A stretch of DNA of 55,686 bases from Estrella lausannensis (lineage in GTDB: Bacteria > Chlamydiota > Chlamydiia > Chlamydiales > Criblamydiaceae), in contig NZ_CWGJ01000015.1 in assembly GCF_900000175.1 (NCBI RefSeq), positions 1-55,686 on the forward strand, given 5' to 3'. Positions 16,646 to 25,280 of the stretch are shown piece by piece; within the stretch, counting starts at the first letter, position 1, and the number at the start of each line of letters is the position of its first letter. A model generated the notes under the pieces. The model saw only the letters and a program-made list of their open reading frames with translations. It ran no database searches and had not been told where the DNA came from. Made by a program: the position numbers and the translations under genes.

Positions 16646-19264
16646 ATGGATAGTCACAAGCAATCTCCGCGCGCAATTTTCAGGAACATATTTTCCCAAA
16701 AACGCATCAATGTTCTCAAAGCAAGCTGCAAAAGCTCGATAAGGATCATAACCACACTTGCAGCATCCATGATCGCAGCACTCACTCTTTCCCCCTTCTT
16801 CAAGCCAAACCTCTTTTCAATGGAAACGCAGGAAAAAAGTTTGACAATACTGCACAGCACAGATGTCGCTTCCCTGAACAATAGTGACGAAGATGAAGAT
16901 GAGGCATCTTTAGTCACTCTCCTGAAGAAGGAGAGAATTGAGCAGGCAAAAAAAATCCAGATCCTGAAGGCAGAACTGAAATCGACACGTGACAGGCTCG
17001 AACAACTGAAAGCCGATTTGATGGTGCGTGGCTACTCTAGCGAACGAGTCTTGAAACAGAAAGTAGCCTCCCTGGAGACGGCACTCGAAAACGCGCAGCT
17101 GGAAGTTAAGGCTCTCAGTCAAGAGCTCGAGATGAAAGACGAAGCCTTAAGCTCAAAAAGAAAAGAACTTGAAAATGCGACCTCGGTATTTCTCGACAAC
17201 CTGAGAAGGCAAAGCGAAGAGATCGAAGCGAAAAATGAACTCCTGCACCGAGAGGAGTCGAGATCGAGAGCACTGGCAGAAGAGGCTTCCTCGCTTAAAA
17301 GCGCTCTCGAACAAAAAGAGAGCAACTTAAGACGCCTCGGAAAAGTGGAAGAGGATTTGAGAGATGCATCTGTTAAAATTGGCAGCCTCGAAGACGCCCT
17401 GAAAGAAGCCCAGGAAAAATTACTCACAGAAGCGAGTGCAAAAGAGCAACTTACAGATGAAGCGGCCCAATACGCTCAGGAAAGAGAAGAGCTGCTGCGA
17501 ACGATCGAGCATCTCAAAGAAAGGCTCAAGCTAGAAAACAACTACGCTGCAGACCTCGTTAATACGCTGGAGAATCTCTCTTCCCAGAAAAAAGACAAGA
17601 GCACCCTATTGGAAAGTGCTCTGTTTGATATGAGCGTACGCCTCTACCAAGAAGAACTGAACGCATCGCGACTCAAAGAGAAAATTGAAGAGCAGGAGTT
17701 CACGCTAACACAAGCACGCGAACTGCATGATGAAAAAGATCAAAAGCTGCAAGAACTTCAGACCAAAGTACAAGAAATCAACCCGGAAAAAATCGCAAGC
17801 TATCAGGCGTCGATCAACGAGCTTCAGGATGAGCTGAAGGAAGCAAAACAGCGCGTAGCCGAACTGGAAATATTGAAAAAAGAGCTGATAGCGCCTTCTC
17901 ATTTCGCTGCAACCGTCGAAGATAAAGACAGCAAAATCCATGAACTTGCAGCGAGAATTGCTGAAGCGGAAAGAGAAGCGGCCGATTATGAGGAACGCCT
18001 GAAAGAAAACCACTCGCGTACCTCCGAAGAGCGCGCCGCTTTGCTGGAAGAGCTGAACGATCACCAAGACGCCCTGCAAAAAGCAAGAGCGGAAATCGAG
18101 AGACTGTCAAAAGAGTTATCGGATGAGATTGATTCGTCGAAAGAAAAAACAGAAGCCCTAAACCAGTATCAGGAAAGCACAAGCATCCTCCAGCAAAAAC
18201 TGAAGGAGGCGGAAGAGGGTGTCGTCAGCCTCTATACCTATCTTGCGCATAAGGATGACCTAAGCGAGCACCAAAGCAAAATCGCAATGGACCAAGAGTC
18301 TAGGCTCCACGAAAGAATAGAAGCCCTGTCAAAGCAGCTTGCCGATGAAACTGAAGAGAAAGAGTCTCTGAAGCAGACATTGGAAGAGGTTAAGGCGGAC
18401 CGCGAGGCCCAAGAACAAAAGGCAAACGCTCTTGAAGACCAACTTGACAGAGCCCTTCATAATCAAGAAATAGAGAAAGGGCAGTCCAAGGATCTGGAAG
18501 AGCGCCTGAAAGAAGCAGAGAAAAAAGCCGAATCGCTGGAGAAGGAACACGCCCAGATCCAGGAGAAGCTCGCCGAAGCCCAATCGATGCTCGACGCCGA
18601 GACCAAAATTAAAGACTCCCTTGAAGAGATGCTCGGTCGTCTCACAGATGCCAAAGAAGAGCTGTCGCAGCGAGAGGCGGCTCTTAGCGTTGAGCTAAGA
18701 GAAGCGTTGGCCCAGCAACAAGAGCAGCAAGCCAAAGCAAGACAGGCAGTAGAAGAGCTGCAGGCTGCGCTGACTGAGCAAGATTCCGAGCGGGGAAGAG
18801 CAGAAGAGCTCCACCTTAGAATTAAGGAGTCTTATCAAGAGCAGGAAAAAGAAAGAGCCAGGGCAGATGAGCTTGTCGAGGAGCTGACAAAAACGAAAGC
18901 TCTGCATCAGCAAGAGAAAGCAAAAACAGAAACTCTGTCAGCCCTTCTTGAGGAAGCTATTCAAGCCCAAGAACAGATCAAACAGGGAAAAGAGTCTCTT
19001 GTTGCCGATTCCGAGCAGATCAAAGCCAACATGGATGAGATGAGAAAGGATCTCGACCATTCGGTAATGGAAAAAGAAAAGTTGCAGGAGCGCCTTGATG
19101 CCCTCACCCAGCAACTTGAAGAGGAGAGAAAGAATAATGAGCAGCTCTCTTCCAAAATTGATCAGCTGAACCAAGACCTGCAAGATAAAGACAGCGCCAT
19201 CAAAGAAGCTGAAGAAAAAATACAGCTTCTTCTTGAAGATTCCAAAGAAGCTTCAGGAGAGTAA
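16646..19264 (+). CDS. Large coiled-coil protein with one N-terminal membrane segment
   Basis: An 872-residue protein. Residues 1-35 are basic (RNIFSQKRINVLKASCKSS), residues about 35-52 hydrophobic (IITTLAASMIAALTLSPFF), and from about 90 to the end it is almost unbroken heptad-rich, Glu/Lys/Gln-rich coiled coil of the myosin/SMC-like kind, with no globular domain or ATPase motif. GAGGAAGG ten bases before the ATG supports the start. A rod about 100 nm long anchored at one end could be a cell-envelope tether, a polarity or division scaffold, or a secreted host-interacting filament. Similarity searches with such sequence tend to be non-specific. A terminator follows. Confidence 0.75.
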   Translation: MDSHKQSPRAIFRNIFSQKRINVLKASCKSSIRIITTLAASMIAALTLSPFFKPNLFSMETQEKSLTILHSTDVASLNNSDEDEDEASLVTLLKKERIEQAKKIQILKAELKSTRDRLEQLKADLMVRGYSSERVLKQKVASLETALENAQLEVKALSQELEMKDEALSSKRKELENATSVFLDNLRRQSEEIEAKNELLHREESRSRALAEEASSLKSALEQKESNLRRLGKVEEDLRDASVKIGSLEDALKEAQEKLLTEASAKEQLTDEAAQYAQEREELLRTIEHLKERLKLENNYAADLVNTLENLSSQKKDKSTLLESALFDMSVRLYQEELNASRLKEKIEEQEFTLTQARELHDEKDQKLQELQTKVQEINPEKIASYQASINELQDELKEAKQRVAELEILKKELIAPSHFAATVEDKDSKIHELAARIAEAEREAADYEERLKENHSRTSEERAALLEELNDHQDALQKARAEIERLSKELSDEIDSSKEKTEALNQYQESTSILQQKLKEAEEGVVSLYTYLAHKDDLSEHQSKIAMDQESRLHERIEALSKQLADETEEKESLKQTLEEVKADREAQEQKANALEDQLDRALHNQEIEKGQSKDLEERLKEAEKKAESLEKEHAQIQEKLAEAQSMLDAETKIKDSLEEMLGRLTDAKEELSQREAALSVELREALAQQQEQQAKARQAVEELQAALTEQDSERGRAEELHLRIKESYQEQEKERARADELVEELTKTKALHQQEKAKTETLSALLEEAIQAQEQIKQGKESLVADSEQIKANMDEMRKDLDHSVMEKEKLQERLDALTQQLEEERKNNEQLSSKIDQLNQDLQDKDSAIKEAEEKIQLLLEDSKEASGE

Positions 19265-19283
19265 GTCTAAAGCGCTCTCAACC

Positions 19284-19324
19284 GACCTCCGGAACTCATC
19301 CACTGAAATTCCGGAGGTCTTTTC
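19284..19324 (+). terminator. Rho-independent terminator after the coiled-coil gene
   Basis: Stem GACCTCCGGAA/TTCCGGAGGTC (11 bp) with a 14-base loop, followed by TTTT. Confidence 0.85.
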
Positions 19325-19428
19325 ATTTCAAAGATCCCTCTTACAAAAACCTTATGGATTGGACAACTTAGAATTTATCAAAGAGAGCACTCAAGTCTAA
19401 ACCACAGATTTTAAGATGCTTGGAGCAC

Positions 19429-20370
19429 CTACACAGGTTCGATTCCTGCGAGATAGATCGAAGAGAGGTTTTCCTCTGAGGCGTAATAACAGACAAGCAG
19501 TCTTTCCTCATTCCACACCATGCCTGGATAGCCAAGATCGCCCGTTCCGGGAAGAAAGAGCGGCACCCCAACTTTGCCATGTGAAAGTAAAGAAATGCCC
19601 ATCCTCTCAAAAATGCCATAAGGATTGATGCTGACAAACCGGCCGGCGACAATCCACTGCCCCTTCACTTCCAAGAAATTAGGCCCCCCCAGATAGCTGT
19701 TTAGCGGGAGATGGTGAAATTCCCGGTAGGGCGGTCTTCCTCTTAAAAGCACCGCCTTGCTCTTCCAATTTTTATCTCTTCTAATCAAAATCCACATACT
19801 ACCTTCATCGTCGAAACGAACAGTAGCTTCATTGGGATGCCCCTTCACATTCAGGGAAGCGATCTTATGAAAGGAGACACCATCGTCCGTTTGATGAAGA
19901 TCAACGATCCACTCCAACTCTTTTTTCAACGGATCAAAAAAACGGTAACTGACTCCGTAACCCTTTCCCTGGTGCCATGTGATACGCCACAGCCACATTC
20001 CCGTTTCAAGGATCGAATGGGGTGATGTCCATGTAAAGCCCGTTTTGCTGAAGGAGACAAACGAACCCAGGGCTCCTTTCGAATTGATGTCCAAAGAGCC
20101 CATATTGAGCATCAACCTGCCGTCCGGCACGATGGAAAGCTTGGGATCCCTAAGATCATGCCCAGGGAGAGCCATTTCGGCAGCCTGAGCCCATTGGACG
20201 AGATCGGTGGAGGTGAGGATGAGGATTTTACTCTTGGCACTGAAGTGCGTCTCAGCTTGGCGCAGTGAGACAAAATATCTCCCCTGGAAGTAGATCAAAT
20301 CTGGAAAGGCGTGATGAAAAGGCCCTTTCCATATCTGCCTGACGAAGGCGATTCGCATGCTTGAAAACAT
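19429..20370 (-). CDS. Sialidase-like/five- or six-bladed beta-propeller protein
   Basis: A 313-residue protein rich in Trp and Gly with repeated beta-strand units. Two segments resemble sialidase Asp-boxes: SFSKTGFTWTSP and TDDGVSFHKI. LILTSTDLVQWAQAAEM and RDPKLSIVPDGRLMLNMG also match blade turns of the exo-alpha-sialidase/GH43-like superfamily. No signal peptide is visible, so a cytosolic protein or a non-classically secreted one. Catalytic Arg triad residues cannot be assigned with confidence, so activity is uncertain. The start could be the ATG at 20370 or the one four codons in; neither has a good Shine-Dalgarno. Confidence 0.6.
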   Translation of the reverse strand: MFSSMRIAFVRQIWKGPFHHAFPDLIYFQGRYFVSLRQAETHFSAKSKILILTSTDLVQWAQAAEMALPGHDLRDPKLSIVPDGRLMLNMGSLDINSKGALGSFVSFSKTGFTWTSPHSILETGMWLWRITWHQGKGYGVSYRFFDPLKKELEWIVDLHQTDDGVSFHKIASLNVKGHPNEATVRFDDEGSMWILIRRDKNWKSKAVLLRGRPPYREFHHLPLNSYLGGPNFLEVKGQWIVAGRFVSINPYGIFERMGISLLSHGKVGVPLFLPGTGDLGYPGMVWNEERLLVCYYASEENLSSIYLAGIEPV

Positions 20371-20426
20371 AAGTTGTGTGAGGGGTCGCTGTTTAGAGAC
20401 TGTTAACGAATTGGCCTCCTGTTGAT

Positions 20427-20477
20427 GTACCGAAAGTGCCTAAAAATTTGGTTTTTGGCAAAGAGAAAGCTGTCGCA
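20427..20477. repeat. Family A left half
   Basis: GTACCGAAAGTGCCTAAAA, then TTTGGTTTTTGGCAAAGAG and AAAGCTGTCGC. It then departs from the family; no right half. Confidence 0.8.
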
Positions 20478-20521
20478 GCAAATGCCGTCGCGCCGAGATC
20501 TGCCATCGATCGATGAAAGGT

Positions 20522-20576
20522 AAAAAAAAAGCTAATCGCCAGCGACTTATGAGTGCCAGCGATTAGCTTTTTTTAT
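20522..20576 (-). terminator. Hairpin terminator downstream of the InsA remnant
   Basis: A 16-bp perfect stem AAAAAAAGCTAATCGC/GCGATTAGCTTTTTTT with a 19-base loop. Symmetric A/T runs let it act on both strands. Confidence 0.85.
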
Positions 20577-20598
20577 TAGAGGGACTTATCTTGCGAGT

Positions 20599-20787
20599 TT
20601 ATGAAATGAGTTGAATTTCTCTATTCTTTTGTTCGTTGCCAAGATCCGAATTCACCTCTGGATGAGTATCCTCCGTTTCATCGCAGGAAAACTGCCGGCC
20701 GCAGTCAAGGCACCTGTGGTTCTGCTTTCCATGCCTAGTATAACCGTTCTTTTTGAACGCTTCTGAACCACATTCTGGACACTGCAT
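20599..20787 (-). pseudogene. IS1-family InsA-like zinc-ribbon fragment
   Basis: From the ATG at 20787 the 62-residue product starts MQCPECGSEAFKKNGY and continues RCLDCGRQFSCDE: four cysteines in two CPEC/CLDC knuckles ending in GRQF, the N-terminal zinc ribbon of IS1-type InsA. The helix-turn-helix that should follow is absent; after GRQF the sequence is low-complexity acidic and stops. No InsB/DDE catalytic frame is nearby. Probably a decayed insertion sequence, though a domesticated zinc-ribbon protein is possible. The open frame can be extended upstream to 20850, but that would run into family B repeat sequence. Confidence 0.65.
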
Positions 20788-20829
20788 ACGCAAATCCTTA
20801 TTTTTTAAATTAATATTATTGAACTCCTT

Positions 20830-20882
20830 AGAGACTGCCCACGCACTCAAATCAGTATGCTTTGAATTTTAAGACGGGCTCT
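20830..20882. repeat. Family B palindrome, degenerate
   Basis: AGAGACTGCCCACGCACTCA on the left and TTTTAAGACGGGCTCT on the right around CAAATCAGTATGCTTTG. Confidence 0.65.
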
Positions 20883-20902
20883 AAGAGAGCTGTTAACGAA
20901 TT

Positions 20903-21419
20903 TGGATTTTGAGGATTATTTCAACCAATTTTTAATTCATTTTTTGGAGTCAATATACGCGGGCTGCTATCGACCCCAAAAGAGGAATCAAAACGTTTGT
21001 TCCAAAGAAACCTAAAATGGACAAAAACCAAACCTTTTTTGCCATTTTTTTTACAAACAGATAATGATTGCCAAATCGTATACAGTTACGGGAAAAAATT
21101 CACAAGTCTTTTTTCCCGACTGAGATCTTCCCTAATAGCGCATCTCGCTGAAATTTTCCCCACGGACTGGCAGCCGCTCACCAAGCTGCAAAACCTGCAT
21201 AAAATAGTGTCAGGAGAGGTTTTATTTCTTTGGTCATTAATTTTTTTATAAAGCAGTGAACTCAAAAATTTGAGATTATGGGTTTGCTTTCGGTATATAC
21301 CGAAAGCTTCTCTAAACCAAAGCCCTGATGCTTGAGATGCTCCCGGCATAGCACAGACTTTCAGAGAGCGTTAACGGTAAAAGGGTTAGGCCAAACACAC
21401 AACAAGATAGGCTTACAGA
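20903..21419. other. Gap upstream of acs
   Basis: About 520 bp. An 84-codon open frame at 20997-21251 has no recognisable features or Shine-Dalgarno and is not called. The only structure I see is the pair of family A fragments at 21262-21350. Confidence 0.55.
21262..21350. repeat. Two family A fragments fused end to end
   Basis: A right end (CAAAAATTTGAGATTATGGG then TTTGCTTTCGGTATA) is immediately followed by a degenerate complete short/medium copy (TATACCGAAAGCTTCTCTAA to TTGAGATGCTCCCGGCATA), sharing the TATA at the junction. Confidence 0.7.
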
Positions 21420-23396
21420 ATGAAAGAAGAGAGTACCACAGTATCCCATCTCATGACCGAAACTCGCGTCTTTCCGCCCAATTCTTCCTATAAAAAAGGA
21501 GACGGCATCTCATCCGCTCAGGAGTTTGAAAAACTCTATCAGGCTTCCATCGAGAATCAAAATACCTTTTGGCTTAGCCAGGCAGAGTCGCTCGCTTGGT
21601 TTCAAAAACCCACGAAAGGGATGGAATACGCATGGGATCCCGATAAAAATAATGTGTGGCACCGCTTTTTTGATGATGGGCTAATCAACGTCTCATTCAA
21701 CTGCCTTGACAGGCATATGGGAACAGAAAGAGAGAACAAGCTGGCCCTCATATGGCAAGGAGAGAAAGAAGAGGAGTTTCGCACCTTCACCTATAAGGAG
21801 CTTTTGCTCGAAGTCGAGCGCTTTGCAGCCCTTTTGAAATCCCGCGGAATCGAAAAAAGCGACCGTGTCGCGTTTTACATGCCTTGCGTTCCTGAACTTG
21901 CCATCGGCATGCTTGCAGCGGCAAGGATCGGCGCTGTTCACTCCGTAATTTTCGGCGGATTCAGTGCTGAATCACTCTCTCATCGCATTCAGGATGCCGG
22001 TTGCAAGCTTGCCGTCACATCGAATGTCGCCCTCCGCGGCGGGAAAACAATTCACCTGAAAGAAATTTTAGATGAAGCCCTGTTGAAAACAGAGACGATT
22101 GAAAGGGTAATCGTCCACAGAAGGACGAATGATCGATGCCCTATGAAAGAGGGTAGAGACCACTTTTTAGATGACGAACTCCGTTCCATCAAAGAAGGCG
22201 CTCCGGCGGAAGCACTTCGCAGCGAAGACCCTCTTTTCATTCTGTACACATCAGGTTCAACAGGAAAGCCCAAAGGAGTCGTCCACACGCAGGCAGGGTA
22301 CCTCCTGCAAGCTTCCATGACCCACAAGCTTGTGTTTGATTTAAAGGAGGATGACATCTACTGGTGCACGGCTGACCTGGGATGGATTACAGGACACAGC
22401 TATGTCGTTTACGGTCCTCTCTCCAACGGGGCCACTTCGGTAATGTTTGAAGGCATCCCCACCTACCCCTCCCCTGCCCGGTTTTTCGAAGTCATCGATA
22501 AATGGCGTGTCTCCATTTTCTACACAGCTCCCACAGCGATTCGTGCCCTGATGCGAGAGGGTGAGAAGTGGCCAAACTCCTGCCGTCTTGACTCTCTCAG
22601 GGTGTTGGGATCTGTCGGTGAACCCATTAATCCCGAGGCCTGGATGTGGTACCACCAAGTCATCGGAAAAGGTAAATGCCCCGTGGTGGACACCTGGTGG
22701 CAAACAGAGACTGGGTCGATTATGCTTTCACCTATTCCTGGTATCAGCACTCTAAAACCCGGCAGCGCCAGCAAGCCATTCTTAGGTGTTGAACCTAAAA
22801 TCATCGACGACAGCGGAGAGGAGTGCCGAATCGACGAAGGAGGCAATCTTTGCATCATGAGGCCATGGCCAGGAATCATGCGCACAACCTGGGGCGATCA
22901 TCAACGCTTTATCGATACGTACTTCAAGCAGGTGAAGGGGGCCTATTTTACAGGCGACGGATGTCGGAAAGATGGGGACGGGGATTTTTGGCTTCTCGGA
23001 CGTATAGATGATGTCGTTAACGTCTCGGGTCATCGCATAGGCACTGCTGAAGTGGAATCGGCCATGGTGAGCCATGAAGCCGTCGCTGAAGCGGCCGTGG
23101 TTTCCTATCCTCACGATATCAAGGGAGAGGCGCTATGCGCATTTGTGACCTTGGTGGCGGACGCGAAACCGAGCAAAGAATTGGAGGGCGAACTCAAAGA
23201 ACACATCCGCCGGGAGATCGGACCCATCGCCATTCCTGACAAAATTCACTTTACTTCAAAACTTCCTAAAACAAGATCCGGTAAAATCATGCGCCGCATC
23301 CTTCGGAAAATTATAAGAAAGGAGCTCGATTCGATAGGCGACATCAGCACGCTGGCAGACCCCACGGCCATCGAAGACCTGGCCTCTTTTGAGTAG
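21420..23396 (+). CDS. acs: Acetyl-CoA synthetase
   Basis: AMP-forming acetate:CoA ligase; turns acetate, ATP and CoA into acetyl-CoA. 658 residues, standard for Acs. The P-loop-like motif YTSGSTGKPKGVVHTQAGYL, the substrate-pocket region VDTWWQTETG and the C-terminal hinge TGDGCRKDGDGDFWLLGRIDD are all intact. The conserved catalytic lysine, target of Gcn5-type acetylation in other bacteria, is in PKTRSGKIMRRILRK. Acetate scavenging from the host would feed the TCA cycle. A second possible start (MTETRVFPP) lies 11 codons in. No operon partners. Confidence 0.95.
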   Translation: MKEESTTVSHLMTETRVFPPNSSYKKGDGISSAQEFEKLYQASIENQNTFWLSQAESLAWFQKPTKGMEYAWDPDKNNVWHRFFDDGLINVSFNCLDRHMGTERENKLALIWQGEKEEEFRTFTYKELLLEVERFAALLKSRGIEKSDRVAFYMPCVPELAIGMLAAARIGAVHSVIFGGFSAESLSHRIQDAGCKLAVTSNVALRGGKTIHLKEILDEALLKTETIERVIVHRRTNDRCPMKEGRDHFLDDELRSIKEGAPAEALRSEDPLFILYTSGSTGKPKGVVHTQAGYLLQASMTHKLVFDLKEDDIYWCTADLGWITGHSYVVYGPLSNGATSVMFEGIPTYPSPARFFEVIDKWRVSIFYTAPTAIRALMREGEKWPNSCRLDSLRVLGSVGEPINPEAWMWYHQVIGKGKCPVVDTWWQTETGSIMLSPIPGISTLKPGSASKPFLGVEPKIIDDSGEECRIDEGGNLCIMRPWPGIMRTTWGDHQRFIDTYFKQVKGAYFTGDGCRKDGDGDFWLLGRIDDVVNVSGHRIGTAEVESAMVSHEAVAEAAVVSYPHDIKGEALCAFVTLVADAKPSKELEGELKEHIRREIGPIAIPDKIHFTSKLPKTRSGKIMRRILRKIIRKELDSIGDISTLADPTAIEDLASFE

Positions 23397-23443
23397 TAGG
23401 CCGCGGTGAAATCAACTAGGTGACTCGTCAATAAACAATCACC

Positions 23444-23470
23444 TATACCGAAACAACTTGAAGAATTGGA
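23444..23470. repeat. Family A left end, degenerate
   Basis: TATACCGAAACAACTTGAAG followed by AATTGG, a partial copy directly before the long hairpin at 23489. Confidence 0.55.
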
Positions 23471-23488
23471 AATTTGGCCAGGAGGGCC

Positions 23489-23560
23489 TTAAGAATTTTT
23501 GTTCAGAGCGAGCGACCATTGCCGAGAGGCAAGGCGCGAGTGAGAACGAAAATTCTTAAG
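23489..23560. repeat. 72-bp inverted repeat, unclassified
   Basis: Arms CTTAAGAATTTTTGTTC and GAACGAAAATTCTTAAG enclose 38 GC-rich bases (AGAGCGAGCGACC...). It is seen once here and abuts a short family A copy. It could be a terminator for acs or another repeat family. Confidence 0.65.
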
Positions 23561-23600
23561 TATACCGAAAGTGTCTCAAAATTCGGGACACTTTCGGTAT
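23561..23600. repeat. Family A repeat, short form
   Basis: 40 bp: TATACCGAAAGTGTC, ten-base loop, GGACACTTTCGGTAT. Only the outermost stem of the family is retained. Confidence 0.88.
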
Positions 23601-23621
23601 GGTTTTTACTTTCCCTGATTA

Positions 23622-24785
23622 TCAATGCAGCACGAGAAGCAGGCTCTTCAGGTAGTCGCTCTCTTCGTGGTAAAGATTAACCGGATGGTCAGGTGCCTGA
23701 ATATGCCGACCGACAATACGGACATCACGTCCGGCATCCAGCGCCGCCTGCAGCACTGTCTGCTCGAACAGCGGGGCGTTGACATAGTACGAACAGCTGG
23801 CAGTGAGCAAGAGCGACCCGTCCGGCATTTTGCGCATCGCTTCCCTGTTAATCTCACGATAGCCCCGGAGAGCTCCTTTGACCTCGCCGCGGCTCTTGGC
23901 AAACGCGGGTGGATCTAAGATGACAAGATCGTAGTCAAGCGGATCCAACTTGAGAAAATCAAAAGCGTCGGCTTTAAGAAAACGCGACCCCTCCGCCTTC
24001 AATCCATTCAGGTTCACATTGCGCTCAGCTGTCGCGACAGCCATTTTCGAGGCGTCGACAGAGTCGGCAAGACAGGCTCCCCCTGCAAGGGCAGACACCG
24101 TAAACCCGCCTGTATAGGAAAAACAGTTCAACACGCGGCGGTTTTTGCTGAGCGAGCGCACCTTAAGCCGCATCTCCCGGTGGTCGAGGAAAAATCCTGT
24201 CTTCTGCCCCTCCCTGATATTGACGATGTAAGAGAGGCCGTTTTCGAGAATTTCACACTCCTTGGGGAGCTCTCCGAAAAGAGCCTCTTCCTTGGGTGTC
24301 AAGCCCTCTTTTTTCCTGGCCGGCGCTGTCGATTTCTCAAAAACGCAGGTGATGGGAAATATCTCTTTTAACTGTTCAATGAGGCTGTCTTTCAACTTTT
24401 CCATGCCAAGCGTTCCCACCTGGACAACCAAAATCGAGCCGTAGAGATCGGCTACAAAGCCGGGAAGTCCGTCGCCTTCCCCGTTGATGACACGGAAAGC
24501 ATTCGTCTGCTTGGTATCGAAGAGTGTCTTGCGTAAATCCGCCGCTTCTCGCACCTTTTTCATGATAGCTTCGAGCGGATCGGCATCTTTAAAAGAGACC
24601 ATCCTGCCCGTGATATCGGAGCGGGTGTTGAAGTAGGCGTGACCTAAGAGGGCGCCGTGGCTGTCCAAGACTTTGGCGATGCCTCCCTCCTCGTCGAGAT
24701 CTATCGATTCAATAGCACCGGAAAAAATCCATTGATGGCGCATTAAGATCGGCCTTTCACGGCCCGGTTTTAAAACAACTGTCAT
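23622..24785 (-). CDS. RlmI-type 23S rRNA cytosine-C5 methyltransferase
   Basis: SAM-dependent methyltransferase with an N-terminal PUA domain (about 1-75, KPGRERPILMRHQWIFSGAI), a central linker and a Rossmann domain. Motif I region NCFSYTGGFTVSALAGGA and catalytic-loop motif LDPPAFAKSR are present, and the EGQKTGFFLDHREMR signature is typical of the RlmI/YccW family, which methylates C1962 of 23S rRNA in E. coli. 387 residues, normal length. It sits between two family A copies and has no operon partner. A related RlmK/L or orphan RNA methyltransferase specificity cannot be excluded. Confidence 0.88.
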   Translation of the reverse strand: MTVVLKPGRERPILMRHQWIFSGAIESIDLDEEGGIAKVLDSHGALLGHAYFNTRSDITGRMVSFKDADPLEAIMKKVREAADLRKTLFDTKQTNAFRVINGEGDGLPGFVADLYGSILVVQVGTLGMEKLKDSLIEQLKEIFPITCVFEKSTAPARKKEGLTPKEEALFGELPKECEILENGLSYIVNIREGQKTGFFLDHREMRLKVRSLSKNRRVLNCFSYTGGFTVSALAGGACLADSVDASKMAVATAERNVNLNGLKAEGSRFLKADAFDFLKLDPLDYDLVILDPPAFAKSRGEVKGALRGYREINREAMRKMPDGSLLLTASCSYYVNAPLFEQTVLQAALDAGRDVRIVGRHIQAPDHPVNLYHEESDYLKSLLLVLH

Positions 24786-24802
24786 TTCAACTTAAGGGGG
24801 TG

Positions 24803-24882
24803 TATACCGAAAGCGCCTCAAAAAAATTGGTTCTTGGCAAAGAGAATGCTCTCATGCCAATTTTTGAGATACTTTCGGTATT
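24803..24882. repeat. Family A repeat, medium form
   Basis: TATACCGAAAGCGCCTCAAA to TTTTGAGATACTTTCGGTAT with GGCAAAGAGAATGCTCTCATG in the middle. Confidence 0.88.
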
Positions 24883-24887
24883 ATTTT

Positions 24888-25256
24888 TCAAGAAATCATA
24901 ACCGCCCAGAGGATAAAGATCCATCCCAAGATCAAGATGGAGCCTCCAACGGGAGTTACGTAGCGCAAGGCGGTTCCCCTAATCCTTGTGACGATAAAAA
25001 GGCTCCCTGAAAAAAGAAAAATCCCAAGTGATATCAAGCTTAAGCCGGCAAGGCCGATCCATCCCTGCAGGGCGGGTTCGGACGCCCCAAAAAAAATAGC
25101 GACGGAATGCACCATCAGATAACGCAAACCTGTCTGCAGCGCTTCGTAGTCTTTGGGATCTGTAGTGCTGTGGCGATGAGCGAACGATGCCCCCAGAATC
25201 ACCGAAGCCAAGGCGAAAAGGACACCTTCGATCTGAAAAAATTTATTCATCATCAT
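24888..25256 (-). CDS. DUF423-family small membrane protein
   Basis: About 122 residues with four hydrophobic helices; GVLFALASVILGASFAHRH at the N-terminus, and the family-type segment LRYLMVHSVAIFFGA and GGSILILGWIFILWAVM at the C-terminus match the YgdD/DUF423 family of inner-membrane proteins of unknown function. Three consecutive ATG codons at 25250-25256 offer starts; the upstream extension to 25289 overlaps the divergent Nudix gene and is less likely. Only 24 bp separate it from that gene's ATG. Confidence 0.82.
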   Translation of the reverse strand: MMMNKFFQIEGVLFALASVILGASFAHRHSTTDPKDYEALQTGLRYLMVHSVAIFFGASEPALQGWIGLAGLSLISLGIFLFSGSLFIVTRIRGTALRYVTPVGGSILILGWIFILWAVMIS

Positions 25257-25280
25257 TCTCTTTTCTGTTACGATTTCTTC

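Larger units (their letters stand above)
20400..20902. repeat. Segment bounded by 13-bp direct repeats
   Basis: CTGTTAACGAATT occurs at 20400-20412 and again at 20890-20902 and is followed by GG or TGG. The roughly 480 bp between them contain a family A left half, a hairpin terminator, the InsA remnant and a family B copy. It looks like an insertion with flanking direct repeats, though the repeat length is longer than usual for IS1. Confidence 0.4.

Noticed and set aside
20997-21251. An 84-codon open frame upstream of acs
   Set aside because: No Shine-Dalgarno or recognisable motif, and it ends in a region of repeat fragments.
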